Below are positions 1 to 8,102 of a stretch of 64,000 bases of DNA, piece by piece (within the stretch, counting starts at the first letter, position 1; every line of letters starts with the position of its first letter). Source of the DNA: Verrucomicrobiota bacterium. GTDB taxonomy: Bacteria > Verrucomicrobiota > Verrucomicrobiia > Limisphaerales > JADLHS01. A program made the translations under genes and the position numbers. A model generated the notes under the pieces. That model had not been told where the DNA came from and did no database searches. It saw only the letters and a program-made list of their open reading frames with translations. Where the stretch lies: positions 18,049-82,048 of the forward strand of contig JAKQDQ010000104.1 in the NCBI GenBank assembly GCA_029573725.1, read 5' to 3'.

Positions 1-182
1 TGGTGTTGAAGAAGGTGGATGTGGGAGTGGCCTATGCCATCTGGAGCGGCGTGGGCACCGCCCTGATTGCCACGGTGGGGGTGCTTTGGTTTCGCGAGCC
101 GGTGACGTGGTTGCGGGTTGTGGGGTTGCTGGCGATCATCGGCGGGGTGATCGCCCTGAATTGGTCCGCCAATCCCTCTTGA
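1..182 (+). CDS. SMR-family small multidrug resistance efflux protein, C-terminal part
   Basis: Only the last 59 or so codons are in the window (reading frame from base 3, stop at 180-182). Seen: the motif VGVAYAIWSGVGTA, then a hydrophobic helix, a short loop with FREPVTW, and a last helix ending in ALNWSAN. Known: the A-Y-A-x-W-x-G-x-G-T signature before helix 3 and the R-E-P loop before helix 4 are diagnostic of the EmrE/QacE/SugE small multidrug resistance family. These are four-helix inner-membrane proteins that work as dimers and exchange cationic drugs or guanidinium for protons. The substrate cannot be told from this fragment because the N-terminal membrane-embedded glutamate lies outside the window. 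The family call is firm; the drug-pump versus guanidinium-exporter subtype is not. Confidence 0.85.
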   Translation, partial: VLKKVDVGVAYAIWSGVGTALIATVGVLWFREPVTWLRVVGLLAIIGGVIALNWSANPS

Positions 183-269
183 GCTTCGGGCGGCGCGGGC
201 GCCCGGACGGAATTTTTTACTTCAACCGGAGACGGGGTTTGTCGCATTGTGGTGCCGACGATTAAACTT

Positions 270-1748
270 ATGGCCTCAATCCCCACCCCCGCACCCGCCG
301 CTCCGCCTCATGCCACCTCGTTTCGCGGCCCGTTTGCCATCATGACGTCGCTGTTTTTTTTGTGGGGTTTCATGACGGTGTTCAACGACATTTTGATTCC
401 CCGCTTCAAGGAGGCGTTCACGCTCAATTATTTCCAGGCCATGCTGGTGCAACTGGCGTTTTTTGGCGCTTACTTTGTGGGGGCGTTAATCTATTTCGTT
501 ATTTCAGTAACCAAGGGCGATCCCATCGCGCGCATTGGCTATAAAAACGGTGTGGTGATGGGATTGCTGATTTCGGCGTTGGGCAGTGCCATGTTCTGGC
601 CGGCGGCAGGCGCGGCGTCGTACCCCATGTTTCTGACCGCGCTGTTTGTGGTGGGACTGGGTTTTGCCATGCTGCAAATTGCCGCCAATCCGTATGTCAC
701 CATTCTTGGGCCGGAAAGCACGGCGTCCAGCCGGCTGAATCTGGCGCAGGGCTTCAACTCCATCGGCACCACCATCGGTCCGATCATCGGCGGCTGGCTG
801 ATTTTCCAGTATTTCGCCTCGAGCGGCGCGCACGGCGCGGATTCCGTCAAGGTGCCCTACATGGTATTTTGCGGCATCTTTCTGCTCCTGGCGGTGATTT
901 TCTACTTTGTGCGTCTGCCGCACGTGGGCGAAGGGCGCATCGAGCCGGGGGCGGGCGCGTTGAAGTTTCCGCACGTGGTTTTGGGCGTGATTGCCATCTT
1001 CATGTATGTGGGCGGGGAAGTTTCCGTGGGCAGCGTCATCATCAATTTTCTGGGGCAGGCGGATATCGGCAATCTGCCGGAATTGGAGGCGAGCAAGTAT
1101 GTGTCCATTTACTGGGGGGGATTGATGATTGGACGGTTCATGGGGGCGGTGGAATTAAGCGAGATGCGCCGCGCCCGCAAGCAGGTGGCGCTCATCGTCA
1201 TTCCGCTCGCGGCCTACGTCTTTTTGTGGATAGCCAAAAGCGCGCCCCTGGCGGCCATTCACGGGGAGGCGGACAAGCCGGTGCTGGCGCTGTGGTGGGA
1301 GCAGATCTCCGCAAACTGGCCGGTGTTCCGCATGTACCTGCCGTTTGTGGCCTTGTGCTGGTTGTTGTTTCAATTCGGTCGCTCGCAAACGGCGCGCACG
1401 CTGGTGATTTTCTGCGCGACGGTAGTGGTGTTGCTGGTGATTGCGATTCTCACCAAAGGCACCATCGCCATGTGGTGCGTGGTGGCAATCGGACTGTTCA
1501 CTTCCATCGGTTGGTCGAACACGTTTTCCCTGGCCTTGGAAGGCACGGGGATTTACAAGAGCCAGGTTTCCTCCCTGTTGGTCATGGCCATTCTGGGCGG
1601 CGCAATACTGCCGCCGCTGCAGGGCTGGGTGGCGGACGTGACGCATAATCTGCAAGTGTCCTTCTTCGTGCCGTTGGTGGCGTATGCCTATGTGGCCTTC
1701 TACGGTTTGCAGGGGCACAAAATTGGCCGCAAAGAACTGACCGCCTGA
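270..1748 (+). CDS. MFS sugar permease of the FHS (FucP/GluP) family
   Basis: A 492-residue inner-membrane protein with about 12 hydrophobic segments. Seen: an early FLWGFMTVFNDILIP motif, a FGAYFVGAL segment, AANPYVTILGP, and RLNLAQGFNSIGTTIGP. Known: F-x-W-G-F-x-T-x-x-N-D and the N-x-x-Q-x-F-N-x-x-G-T motif are hallmarks of the fucose/glucose-galactose/H+ symporter (FHS) family. Inference: two genes for alpha-mannan-degrading enzymes follow closely, so mannose or a mannose-containing sugar is a likely substrate. It is slightly longer than usual because of a hydrophilic insert between helices 6 and 7 and another in the C-terminal half. The ATG at 270 is preferred to an in-frame GTG at 249 because the alanine/proline-rich cytoplasmic tail then starts directly. 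The next gene begins 9 bp after the stop. Confidence 0.88.
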   Translation: MASIPTPAPAAPPHATSFRGPFAIMTSLFFLWGFMTVFNDILIPRFKEAFTLNYFQAMLVQLAFFGAYFVGALIYFVISVTKGDPIARIGYKNGVVMGLLISALGSAMFWPAAGAASYPMFLTALFVVGLGFAMLQIAANPYVTILGPESTASSRLNLAQGFNSIGTTIGPIIGGWLIFQYFASSGAHGADSVKVPYMVFCGIFLLLAVIFYFVRLPHVGEGRIEPGAGALKFPHVVLGVIAIFMYVGGEVSVGSVIINFLGQADIGNLPELEASKYVSIYWGGLMIGRFMGAVELSEMRRARKQVALIVIPLAAYVFLWIAKSAPLAAIHGEADKPVLALWWEQISANWPVFRMYLPFVALCWLLFQFGRSQTARTLVIFCATVVVLLVIAILTKGTIAMWCVVAIGLFTSIGWSNTFSLALEGTGIYKSQVSSLLVMAILGGAILPPLQGWVADVTHNLQVSFFVPLVAYAYVAFYGLQGHKIGRKELTA

Positions 1749-1757
1749 ATCCGTTTT

Positions 1758-3176
1758 ATGAACCGCCGCGAATTTCTTCAGAACACCGTTTTGACTGCAG
1801 CGGCGTTGACGTTGTTGCCGTCGCGCAGTCTGGCCGCCCCAACCGATTTTCCAATGGTGCGCACCCCGCTCGAAAAGCGCCGCTTTAAGAGCGTGGCCGT
1901 CGAACGCGCCATCACCCAGGTCAAGGCTTCCATTGGCAATAAGGAGCTGGCGTGGATGTTTGAGAATTGTTTCCCGAACACACTGGATACCACGGTGGAT
2001 TTCGGGACTTGGAACGGACGCCCCGATACTTATGTCATCACCGGCGATATTGACGCCATGTGGCTGCGCGACAGCTCGGCGCAGGTCTATCCGTATCTGG
2101 ATTTGATGCGGGACGACGCCCCGCTGCAGCAACTCATCGCCGGTGTCATCAACCGGCAAACGCGATGCATCCTCAAAGACCCGTATGCCAACGCCTTTTA
2201 CAAGGACGACCAGAAGCGCGGGGAATGGCAGCACGACATGACCGAGATGAAACCCGGCGTGCATGAACGCAAATGGGAGATTGATTCGCTGTGCTATCCG
2301 ATCCGGCTCGCCCACCGTTATTGGCAGCTTTCCGGTGATCCCGCTCCGTTTGACCAGGCCTGGCATGACGCCATCCGGTTGACGCTGCAAACCTTCCGCG
2401 AGCAGCAGCGTAAATCGAATCGCGGGCCGTACCATTTTTTACGCCGCACCGAATGGGCCACCGACACTTTGCCGGGCCGCGGGTATGGCAATCCCGCCAA
2501 ACCCGTGGGCCTGATCTATTCCATGTTCCGTCCGAGCGACGACGCCACCCTTTTCCCGTTTCTGGTGCCGTCCAATTTTTTCGCCGTCGTGAGTTTGCGT
2601 CAGGCGGCTGAAATGGTGGAGCGTTTGCGGGCGGATGCCGGGCTCGCGGGGCAATTGCGCGCGCTGGCTGCGGAAGTGGAAACCGCGCTGAAGCGTTACG
2701 CCATCGTGCGCCACCCCCGGGGCGGCAAGGTGTACGCGTTCGAAGTGGATGCCTACGGCAATTATTATTGCACGGACGATGGCAACATTCCGAACTTGTT
2801 GTCGCTGCCCTATCTCGGCGCCGTCAAACCGGGAGACAAGACGTATCTGAACACGCGCAAGCTGCTGCTTTCCACGGACAATCCCTACTGGTGCGTCGGC
2901 ACAGCCGCCACCGGCCTGGGCGGTCCACACGTGGGCGTGGACATGATCTGGCCCTTGGGAGTCATCATTCAGGCCCTCACCGCCACCAAGGATGCGGAAA
3001 TCAAACAGTGCCTGGTGACCTTGCAGAAAACTCACGCGAACACCGGCTTCATGCACGAAGCTTTCAACAAGGACGATCCGAATAAATTCACCCGCGCCTG
3101 GTTTGCCTGGGCCAATACCATCTTCGGCGAGCTGATCTGGAAAACCTTCCACGAACGCCGGCACCTGCTCGATTGA
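1758..3176 (+). CDS. GH125 exo-alpha-1,6-mannosidase (DUF1237), secreted
   Basis: Metal-independent alpha-mannosidase expected to release mannose from the non-reducing end of alpha-1,6-linked mannosides. Seen: a twin-arginine-like signal (MNRREFLQN, hydrophobic stretch, cut near SLA-AP), then GDIDAMWLRDSSAQVYPYL near residue 100, KWEIDSLCYPIRLA, RSNRGPYHF-like and GLIYSMFRPSDDA segments, and GGPHVGVDMIWPLG near the C-terminus. Known: the DIDAMWLRDS and EIDSL blocks are characteristic of GH125 and line the (alpha/alpha)6-barrel active site. The length of 472 residues fits the family with a signal peptide. It sits 9 bp behind the FHS permease and 24 bp before the GH76 gene, so the three probably form one operon for alpha-mannan use. 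Confidence in the family is high; the linkage preference is inferred from characterised members. Confidence 0.92.
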   Translation: MNRREFLQNTVLTAAALTLLPSRSLAAPTDFPMVRTPLEKRRFKSVAVERAITQVKASIGNKELAWMFENCFPNTLDTTVDFGTWNGRPDTYVITGDIDAMWLRDSSAQVYPYLDLMRDDAPLQQLIAGVINRQTRCILKDPYANAFYKDDQKRGEWQHDMTEMKPGVHERKWEIDSLCYPIRLAHRYWQLSGDPAPFDQAWHDAIRLTLQTFREQQRKSNRGPYHFLRRTEWATDTLPGRGYGNPAKPVGLIYSMFRPSDDATLFPFLVPSNFFAVVSLRQAAEMVERLRADAGLAGQLRALAAEVETALKRYAIVRHPRGGKVYAFEVDAYGNYYCTDDGNIPNLLSLPYLGAVKPGDKTYLNTRKLLLSTDNPYWCVGTAATGLGGPHVGVDMIWPLGVIIQALTATKDAEIKQCLVTLQKTHANTGFMHEAFNKDDPNKFTRAWFAWANTIFGELIWKTFHERRHLLD

Positions 3177-3200
3177 GCGCGGACTTCCGTCGGCCCCCGA

Positions 3201-4739
3201 ATGATTGCGCGCGCCCATCGCCACCACCTCCGGGGACGGGCTGTGGTCTGGGCGCAGGCCGGTCTGGTGTGCGCGCTGGTGTGCGCGCCGACGGTGAACC
3301 GCGCGCGCGCGGATGCGGCGACTGATTACTACGCGCAAAGTCTGGCGGCAACGCGGGTGCTGCAACACTGGTATAACGCACAAGGTTTGTGGGACACAAC
3401 CGGTTGGTGGAACGCCGCCAATTGTTTGGAAGCCGTTGAACGCATGATCGAGCTTAACAACGGCACCGAATATCTGGATGTTTTGCGCACGACCTTTGCC
3501 CGCAATCGCACCGCGGATTTCCTCAATGAGTTCTACGACGACGAAGGCTGGTGGGCGCTGGCCTGGGTGCGCGCGTACGATTTGACCGGCGAACGCCACT
3601 ACCTGCGCGCGGCGCAAACCATCTTCACAGACATGATCTCCGGTTGGGACGATCACTGCGGCGGCGGAGTTTGGTGGAAGAAGGATCGCCAGTACAAAAA
3701 CGCCATCCCCAACGAGTTGTTGCTGCTGCTGGCAACTCGTTTGCATCAACGCACTCCGGGCGACCGTGGTCCGGGCAGCTGCCTGGACTGGGCACAGCGC
3801 GAGTGGGAATGGTTCAAGGCGTCGGGCATGATCAATGCCGAGCAACTCGTGAACGACGGCCTGGATGCGGACTGCCGGAATAATCGCCAGACCACCTGGA
3901 CCTACAATCAGGGCGTCATTGTGGGCGGACTGGTGGAGCTGTACCGAAGCACCGGGCGCGCGGATTATCTGACGCAAGCAATCGCGATTGGCGATGCAGC
4001 GACGACGCAATTGGTGAACGCCGCGGGCATTCTGCGCGAGCCGAATGAGAGGCGCGGCTTGCGCGGCGGCGACGGCCCGCAATTCAAGGGCATATTCATC
4101 CGGCATCTGGCGGAGTTGTATGAAGTCACCGGCTTCGTGCGGTACCGCGAATTTATGGAGCGCAACGCCAAATCCGTGTGGGAAAACAACCGTGACGCCC
4201 GCGGGCGCTTTGGCGGGCGTTGGGCCGGACCGGTGGACTCGGTGGATGCGGCGCGGCACAGCTCCGCCCTGCGCGTCATTTGCGCGCTGGCCGAGCCGCG
4301 GCTGGTGTCCGACACGAGGCCGGTATTGCAGCGTTTCAAGACGCCGGAGCAGGCACACGAGGTGGGGCGGCCGCGCGGCGAAACGCAATGGATTGCCGAG
4401 CCGGTGATGGATGAAAACTCCGGTTACATCGTGAAAGCGGCAGGGATGCAGCCGTTGCCACCCGGAACGTATGCAGCGGACTTTGAATTGAAGCTGGATT
4501 ATCCGGCTGGCTTGCCGGCGGTCCTCGCGCGGATTTCCATCTGGGATGCCAACACCGGACGGGAACTGACCGGACGCGAATTATCCAGTGAACACTTTCC
4601 CAATGCGCTCTATCAGATCTTCACGTTGCACTTCCAGGTGCTTGCAGGACAGGAGGTTGAAGCGCGCACCTTTTGGTATCGGATTCCGGGTGCGCCGGGC
4701 CTGATCCATCGCAATATTTCCCTCCGGTCGGTGAATTAA
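3201..4739 (+). CDS. GH76-type endo-alpha-1,6-mannanase, secreted
   Basis: A 512-residue exported protein. Seen: an N-terminal signal-like hydrophobic region (about residues 18-37) with two RxR patches before it, then an alpha/alpha-barrel of GH76 type. The paired aspartates stand in YDDEGWWALAW (D113-D114), followed by CGGGVWWKK, NAIPNELLLLLATRL and TWTYNQGVIVGGL. Known: two adjacent aspartates before a glutamate and tryptophans are the catalytic signature of GH76, whose members cut alpha-1,6-mannan backbones internally. Residues after about 385 form a separate C-terminal region that looks beta-rich, perhaps a carbohydrate-binding module. Together with the upstream GH125 exo-enzyme and permease this makes a minimal mannan cutter, trimmer and importer set. 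No SusCD-type genes are present. The start is the first ATG after the GH125 stop. Confidence 0.9.
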   Translation: MIARAHRHHLRGRAVVWAQAGLVCALVCAPTVNRARADAATDYYAQSLAATRVLQHWYNAQGLWDTTGWWNAANCLEAVERMIELNNGTEYLDVLRTTFARNRTADFLNEFYDDEGWWALAWVRAYDLTGERHYLRAAQTIFTDMISGWDDHCGGGVWWKKDRQYKNAIPNELLLLLATRLHQRTPGDRGPGSCLDWAQREWEWFKASGMINAEQLVNDGLDADCRNNRQTTWTYNQGVIVGGLVELYRSTGRADYLTQAIAIGDAATTQLVNAAGILREPNERRGLRGGDGPQFKGIFIRHLAELYEVTGFVRYREFMERNAKSVWENNRDARGRFGGRWAGPVDSVDAARHSSALRVICALAEPRLVSDTRPVLQRFKTPEQAHEVGRPRGETQWIAEPVMDENSGYIVKAAGMQPLPPGTYAADFELKLDYPAGLPAVLARISIWDANTGRELTGRELSSEHFPNALYQIFTLHFQVLAGQEVEARTFWYRIPGAPGLIHRNISLRSVN

Positions 4740-4802
4740 GTCACGGCCGGATCTCCCGTTTTTCCGCGCCGGCAGCCGGAAGTAGTTGGTCATCCGGCAG
4801 GG

Positions 4803-4831
4803 TTGACGCGGAGGACAACCCCTTCTAGGGT
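4803..4831 (+). promoter_or_regulatory. Candidate sigma-70-type promoter for the TlpA-like gene
   Basis: TTGACG at 4803-4808 and TAGGGT at 4826-4831 are separated by exactly 17 bp. The predicted start of transcription lies about 28 nt before the ATG at 4866. The hexamers are found by eye and match the pattern repeated before several other genes in this window. Confidence 0.5.
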
Positions 4832-4865
4832 GGGCGGAGTTGGCAGACCACTTATCTCTGAAATT

Positions 4866-6131
4866 ATGAAAAAACTACTCGTCGCGGCCGTGTCCCTCGC
4901 GCTGTTGCTCCCGGGGTTGCGGGCCGGTGAACTGGGCGACCCGGCCGCACCCTTGAAAATTTCCGAATGGATCAAGGGCGGGCCCGTGGACTTGGCAGCG
5001 GTCAAAGACAAGCAGGTTGTGGTGGTGGAATTTTGGGCGACGTGGTGTCCGCCGTGTCGTACCAGCATTCCGCACCTCACCGAGATGCAGAAGAAGTTCA
5101 AGGACGTGATCTTCGTCGGCGTGTCCGACGAGAAACCGGACGTCGTGAAGAAGTTCGTCAAGCAGATGGGTGACAAAATGGATTACGTGGTGGCGATTGA
5201 CGACGATGATCAGACCAGCAAAGGCTACATGGCTGCTTTTGACATCGGTGGCATCCCTCACGCCTTCGTCGTTGGCAAGGACGGGCGCATTCTCTGGCAA
5301 GGTCATCCCATGGCCGGCTTGGAGGAGGTTCTGGATGAGATCGTCACCGGCAAGTACGATCTGGCGGCGGCGCAGGCCGCAGCCAGACGCGCGGCGGAAT
5401 CGGAAGCCAAACGGGAAGCCGCCCAGGCGAAGTTGCAGGAGCTGGCGCAGCTGATTAAATCGGGCAACGACGACGCCAGAGCCAGGGAACTCGAAGCGGA
5501 ATTGGCGCGGCTGGACGAAGAAGCGGGTGGATTGATGGGGGGTGAAAAATTTGACCCTGCCGACTTCCGCAAACGCGTTCTGTTCAGCGGCAAGGCGCAG
5601 GAATATCAAAAGGCGCTGGCGGAGGGGGCGAGTGCGGAGAAGCTGGCGGCGTTGGAAAAGGAATTAACCAATGACGCGCCGAAGGCTTTTGATTTGGAGC
5701 AGTTCAAACAAGCGATCGCCCGACAGGCCGAGATGCAAAAAGCTTCGCCCGTTCTCGAAGCTTATTTCAAAGCCGTCAGCGAGGGCGGCGAATCCGCCAA
5801 GGTTCCTGACCTGGCCAAGAAGGTTGAAGCGTTGCAATTAAAAAATCCGGAATTATTGAATCAGATTGCCTGGACGATTCTGACTGAGGAGGAAGTCAAA
5901 CATCGGGATTTGGAACTGGCCACCCGCCTGGCCAAAGCCGGCGTGGACGCTTCCGGAGGTCGTGATCCCAGCATCCTGGATACTTATGCCCGCGCCTTGT
6001 TTGATTCGGGCAAAGTCACTGAAGCGGTTGAGCAGCAAAAGAAGGCGATCGGTCTGGCCGACGACGAAGAGTTGCAGAACGAACTGAAGGCCACCCTCAA
6101 GAAATACCAGGACAGCCTCGCCGCCAAATAA
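4866..6131 (+). CDS. TlpA-like thioredoxin-fold protein with long C-terminal helical extension
   Basis: A 421-residue exported protein. Seen: a signal peptide (MKKLLVAAVSLALLLPGLRAG), a thioredoxin fold of about residues 25-165 with the redox motif WATWCPPC (C61, C64), and the cis-proline segment GGIPHAFVVGKDGRI. After this comes about 250 residues rich in Ala, Glu and Lys that should be coiled coil and helical repeats, including ARREAESEAKREAAQAK-like heptads and a TPR-like end (LNQIAWTIL ... DTYARALFDSGKVTEAVEQ). Known: the TlpA/ResA fold reduces disulphides in exported proteins. Inference: the extension may recruit partners or substrates. ATG 4866 is chosen because it directly precedes the signal peptide and sits about 28 nt behind a good promoter match. 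The proposed periplasmic location is inferred from the signal. Confidence 0.85.
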   Translation: MKKLLVAAVSLALLLPGLRAGELGDPAAPLKISEWIKGGPVDLAAVKDKQVVVVEFWATWCPPCRTSIPHLTEMQKKFKDVIFVGVSDEKPDVVKKFVKQMGDKMDYVVAIDDDDQTSKGYMAAFDIGGIPHAFVVGKDGRILWQGHPMAGLEEVLDEIVTGKYDLAAAQAAARRAAESEAKREAAQAKLQELAQLIKSGNDDARARELEAELARLDEEAGGLMGGEKFDPADFRKRVLFSGKAQEYQKALAEGASAEKLAALEKELTNDAPKAFDLEQFKQAIARQAEMQKASPVLEAYFKAVSEGGESAKVPDLAKKVEALQLKNPELLNQIAWTILTEEEVKHRDLELATRLAKAGVDASGGRDPSILDTYARALFDSGKVTEAVEQQKKAIGLADDEELQNELKATLKKYQDSLAAK

Positions 6132-6169
6132 GTTGCGGGCGGCGCCGCGGTCCCGGTCCGGGTCGGTGG

Positions 6170-6198
6170 TTGACGCCGACGATTCCCCGGCGTTAGGT
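6170..6198 (+). promoter_or_regulatory. Candidate promoter giving a leaderless mRNA for the M2 dipeptidase
   Basis: TTGACG at 6170-6175, 17-bp spacer, TTAGGT at 6193-6198. Only 7 nt separate the -10 box from the ATG at 6206, so transcription would begin at or right next to the start codon. No Shine-Dalgarno sequence is present. Confidence 0.5.
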
Positions 6199-6205
6199 TG
6201 CGCGC

Positions 6206-8002
6206 ATGCGGAAACTCCTGTGGCTGCTGTTTTTCGGAACGGGCTCCCTCCCTTTCGCTGCGGCGCAATCGGTGGCTGACGCGGACGCTTTTGTGCGGCA
6301 GGCGGAGGCGGAGCTGGCGGCGCACTCCGTGCTGGCAAGCCGCGCCGACTGGGTGAATCTCACCTACATCACCGAAGACACGGACGCGCTGGCGGCGGAA
6401 TTCAACGCGCGCGGGACCGAGTTGAGCATGCGCCTGGCCAAGGCGGCGGCAAAATTCGCCTACGTGGAGGGATTGTCCTTTGACGTGCGGCGCAAATTGA
6501 ATTTCCTCAAACAAAGCATCGTGTTGCCCGCCCCGGAGCAGCCCGGCGCCGCCGCAGAATTGAGCGGCCTCGCCACACGCATGCAATCCAGCTACGGCAC
6601 AGGCAAGGGCACGATCCGCGGCGAACCCATCAACGGTCCGGACCTTGAGGCGGCCATGAGTACGGTGCGGGATCCGGCCTTGCTCAAGGAGATGTGGACC
6701 AGTTGGCATGACAACGTGGGGACGCCGATGCGCAGAGATTATGCGCGGCTCGTGGCGTTGGCCAACGCCGGCGCGCGCGAACTGGGCTACGCGGACGTCG
6801 GTTTGATGTGGCGCTCCGGTTACGACATGCCGCCGGACGAATTCGCGCGCGAGCTGGATCGGCTGTGGTTGCAGGTCAAACCGCTCTACGACCAGTTGCA
6901 CTGTTACGTCCGCGCCAGATTGCATGAGCATTACGGCGCCGCGGTGCAGCCGGCAACCGGTCCGATCCGCGCGGATCTGCTGGGAAACCTGTGGGCACAG
7001 GATTGGGCCGGCATCTATCCGCTGGTTGCCCCCGCCGGGGTGGGCGACGTGGGGTATGATCTTACGAGCCTGCTGACCGCCCGCAAGTTCACCCCGGTCC
7101 AGATGGTCAAAACCGGCGAGGCCTTCTACACCTCGCTGGGGTTTCCGCCGTTGCCCGAAACGTTTTGGCGGCGCTCCCTCTTCGTCAAACCCGCCGACCG
7201 CGAAGTGGTGTGTCATGCGTCGGCATGGGACGTGGACAATTTGAACGATCTCCGCATCAAAATGTGCATCAAGATCAACGGCGATGATTTCCGGGTTATT
7301 CACCACGAGTTGGGGCATAACTATTATCAACGCGCCTACAACCAGCAGCCGTTTCTGTTTCTCAACGGCGCGAACGACGGTTTCCATGAAGCCATTGGTG
7401 ATTTCATCGCGCTCTCCCTCACGCCGGAATACCTGGTGCAAATTGGGTTGCTGGATGCGGACCGGGTGCCGGGGGCGGACAAGGACATTGGGCTGCTGCT
7501 GCGGCAGGCGCTCGACAAGGTGGCGTTTCTGCCGTTCGGCTTGCTCATGGATAAATGGCGCTGGGGCGTTTTCGCCGGCGCCACCCAACCCGAGCATTAC
7601 GAGCGCGATTGGAATGCGCTGCGCCGGCAATATCAGGGCGTTGTTCCCCCGGTCGCGCGCCCGGACACCGCTTTCGATCCGGGGGCAAAATATCACATCC
7701 CGGCGAACACCCCCTACGCCCGTTATTTCATCGCGTGCATTCTGCAGTTTCAATTGTATCAATCCGCCGCGCGCCAAATCGGCTGGACCGGCCCGCTGCA
7801 TCGCTGTTCGTTTTACGGCAACAAGGAGGTGGGGGAACGCCTCCGGCGCATGCTGGCACTGGGAGCGTCCAGGCCCTGGCCCGAGGCGCTGGAACAGTTC
7901 ACCGGCACCCGCCGGATGGATGCCTCGGCGCTCATCACCTATTTCCAACCGTTGCTGGATTGGTTGCAAACGCAAAACCAGGGACGCCGCTGCGGCTGGT
8001 GA
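6206..8002 (+). CDS. M2-family zinc peptidyl-dipeptidase (angiotensin-converting-enzyme type)
   Basis: A 598-residue secreted metallopeptidase. Seen: signal peptide ending near AAAQS, the zinc motif H367-E-L-G-H371, and the third ligand E395 in HEAIGD 24 residues downstream. Other family blocks are LKEMWTSWHDNVG, GYADVGLMWRSGYDMPP, NDLRIKMCIKIN, and PEDKWRWGVF-like (LMDKWRWGVFAG). Known: this arrangement is the M2 family, which removes C-terminal dipeptides; bacterial members are usually periplasmic and act in peptide nutrition. The length matches single-domain bacterial ACE homologues. A strong promoter match ends 7 nt before the ATG, which both supports this start and implies a leaderless transcript. 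The next gene lies 100 bp on and has its own promoter match. Confidence 0.93.
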   Translation: MRKLLWLLFFGTGSLPFAAAQSVADADAFVRQAEAELAAHSVLASRADWVNLTYITEDTDALAAEFNARGTELSMRLAKAAAKFAYVEGLSFDVRRKLNFLKQSIVLPAPEQPGAAAELSGLATRMQSSYGTGKGTIRGEPINGPDLEAAMSTVRDPALLKEMWTSWHDNVGTPMRRDYARLVALANAGARELGYADVGLMWRSGYDMPPDEFARELDRLWLQVKPLYDQLHCYVRARLHEHYGAAVQPATGPIRADLLGNLWAQDWAGIYPLVAPAGVGDVGYDLTSLLTARKFTPVQMVKTGEAFYTSLGFPPLPETFWRRSLFVKPADREVVCHASAWDVDNLNDLRIKMCIKINGDDFRVIHHELGHNYYQRAYNQQPFLFLNGANDGFHEAIGDFIALSLTPEYLVQIGLLDADRVPGADKDIGLLLRQALDKVAFLPFGLLMDKWRWGVFAGATQPEHYERDWNALRRQYQGVVPPVARPDTAFDPGAKYHIPANTPYARYFIACILQFQLYQSAARQIGWTGPLHRCSFYGNKEVGERLRRMLALGASRPWPEALEQFTGTRRMDASALITYFQPLLDWLQTQNQGRRCGW

Positions 8003-8035
8003 AACCGCTGGCGGCATGGTGTTGGCCGGCCACGC

Positions 8036-8063
8036 TTGCCAGCCTGCGGGCGTTTGTTAGGAT
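8036..8063 (+). promoter_or_regulatory. Candidate promoter for the GH172/DUF2961 gene
   Basis: TTGCCA at 8036-8041, 16-bp spacer, TAGGAT at 8058-8063. It lies 39 nt before the ATG at 8103. Found by eye; moderately good match. Confidence 0.4.
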
Positions 8064-8102
8064 GGGCACGGCAACAGAACAGTTCGACGGACGGGCCAAA
8101 CC

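Noticed and set aside
2439..4388. Long minus-strand open frame (649 codons) and similar antisense frames at 1155-2435, 5984-8017, 8781-10034, 18403-20049, 20836-22668, 26366-28009 and 42010-43314
   Set aside because: They are antisense to well-supported genes, rich in Arg/His/Gln as expected from high-GC shadow frames, and have no recognisable motifs.
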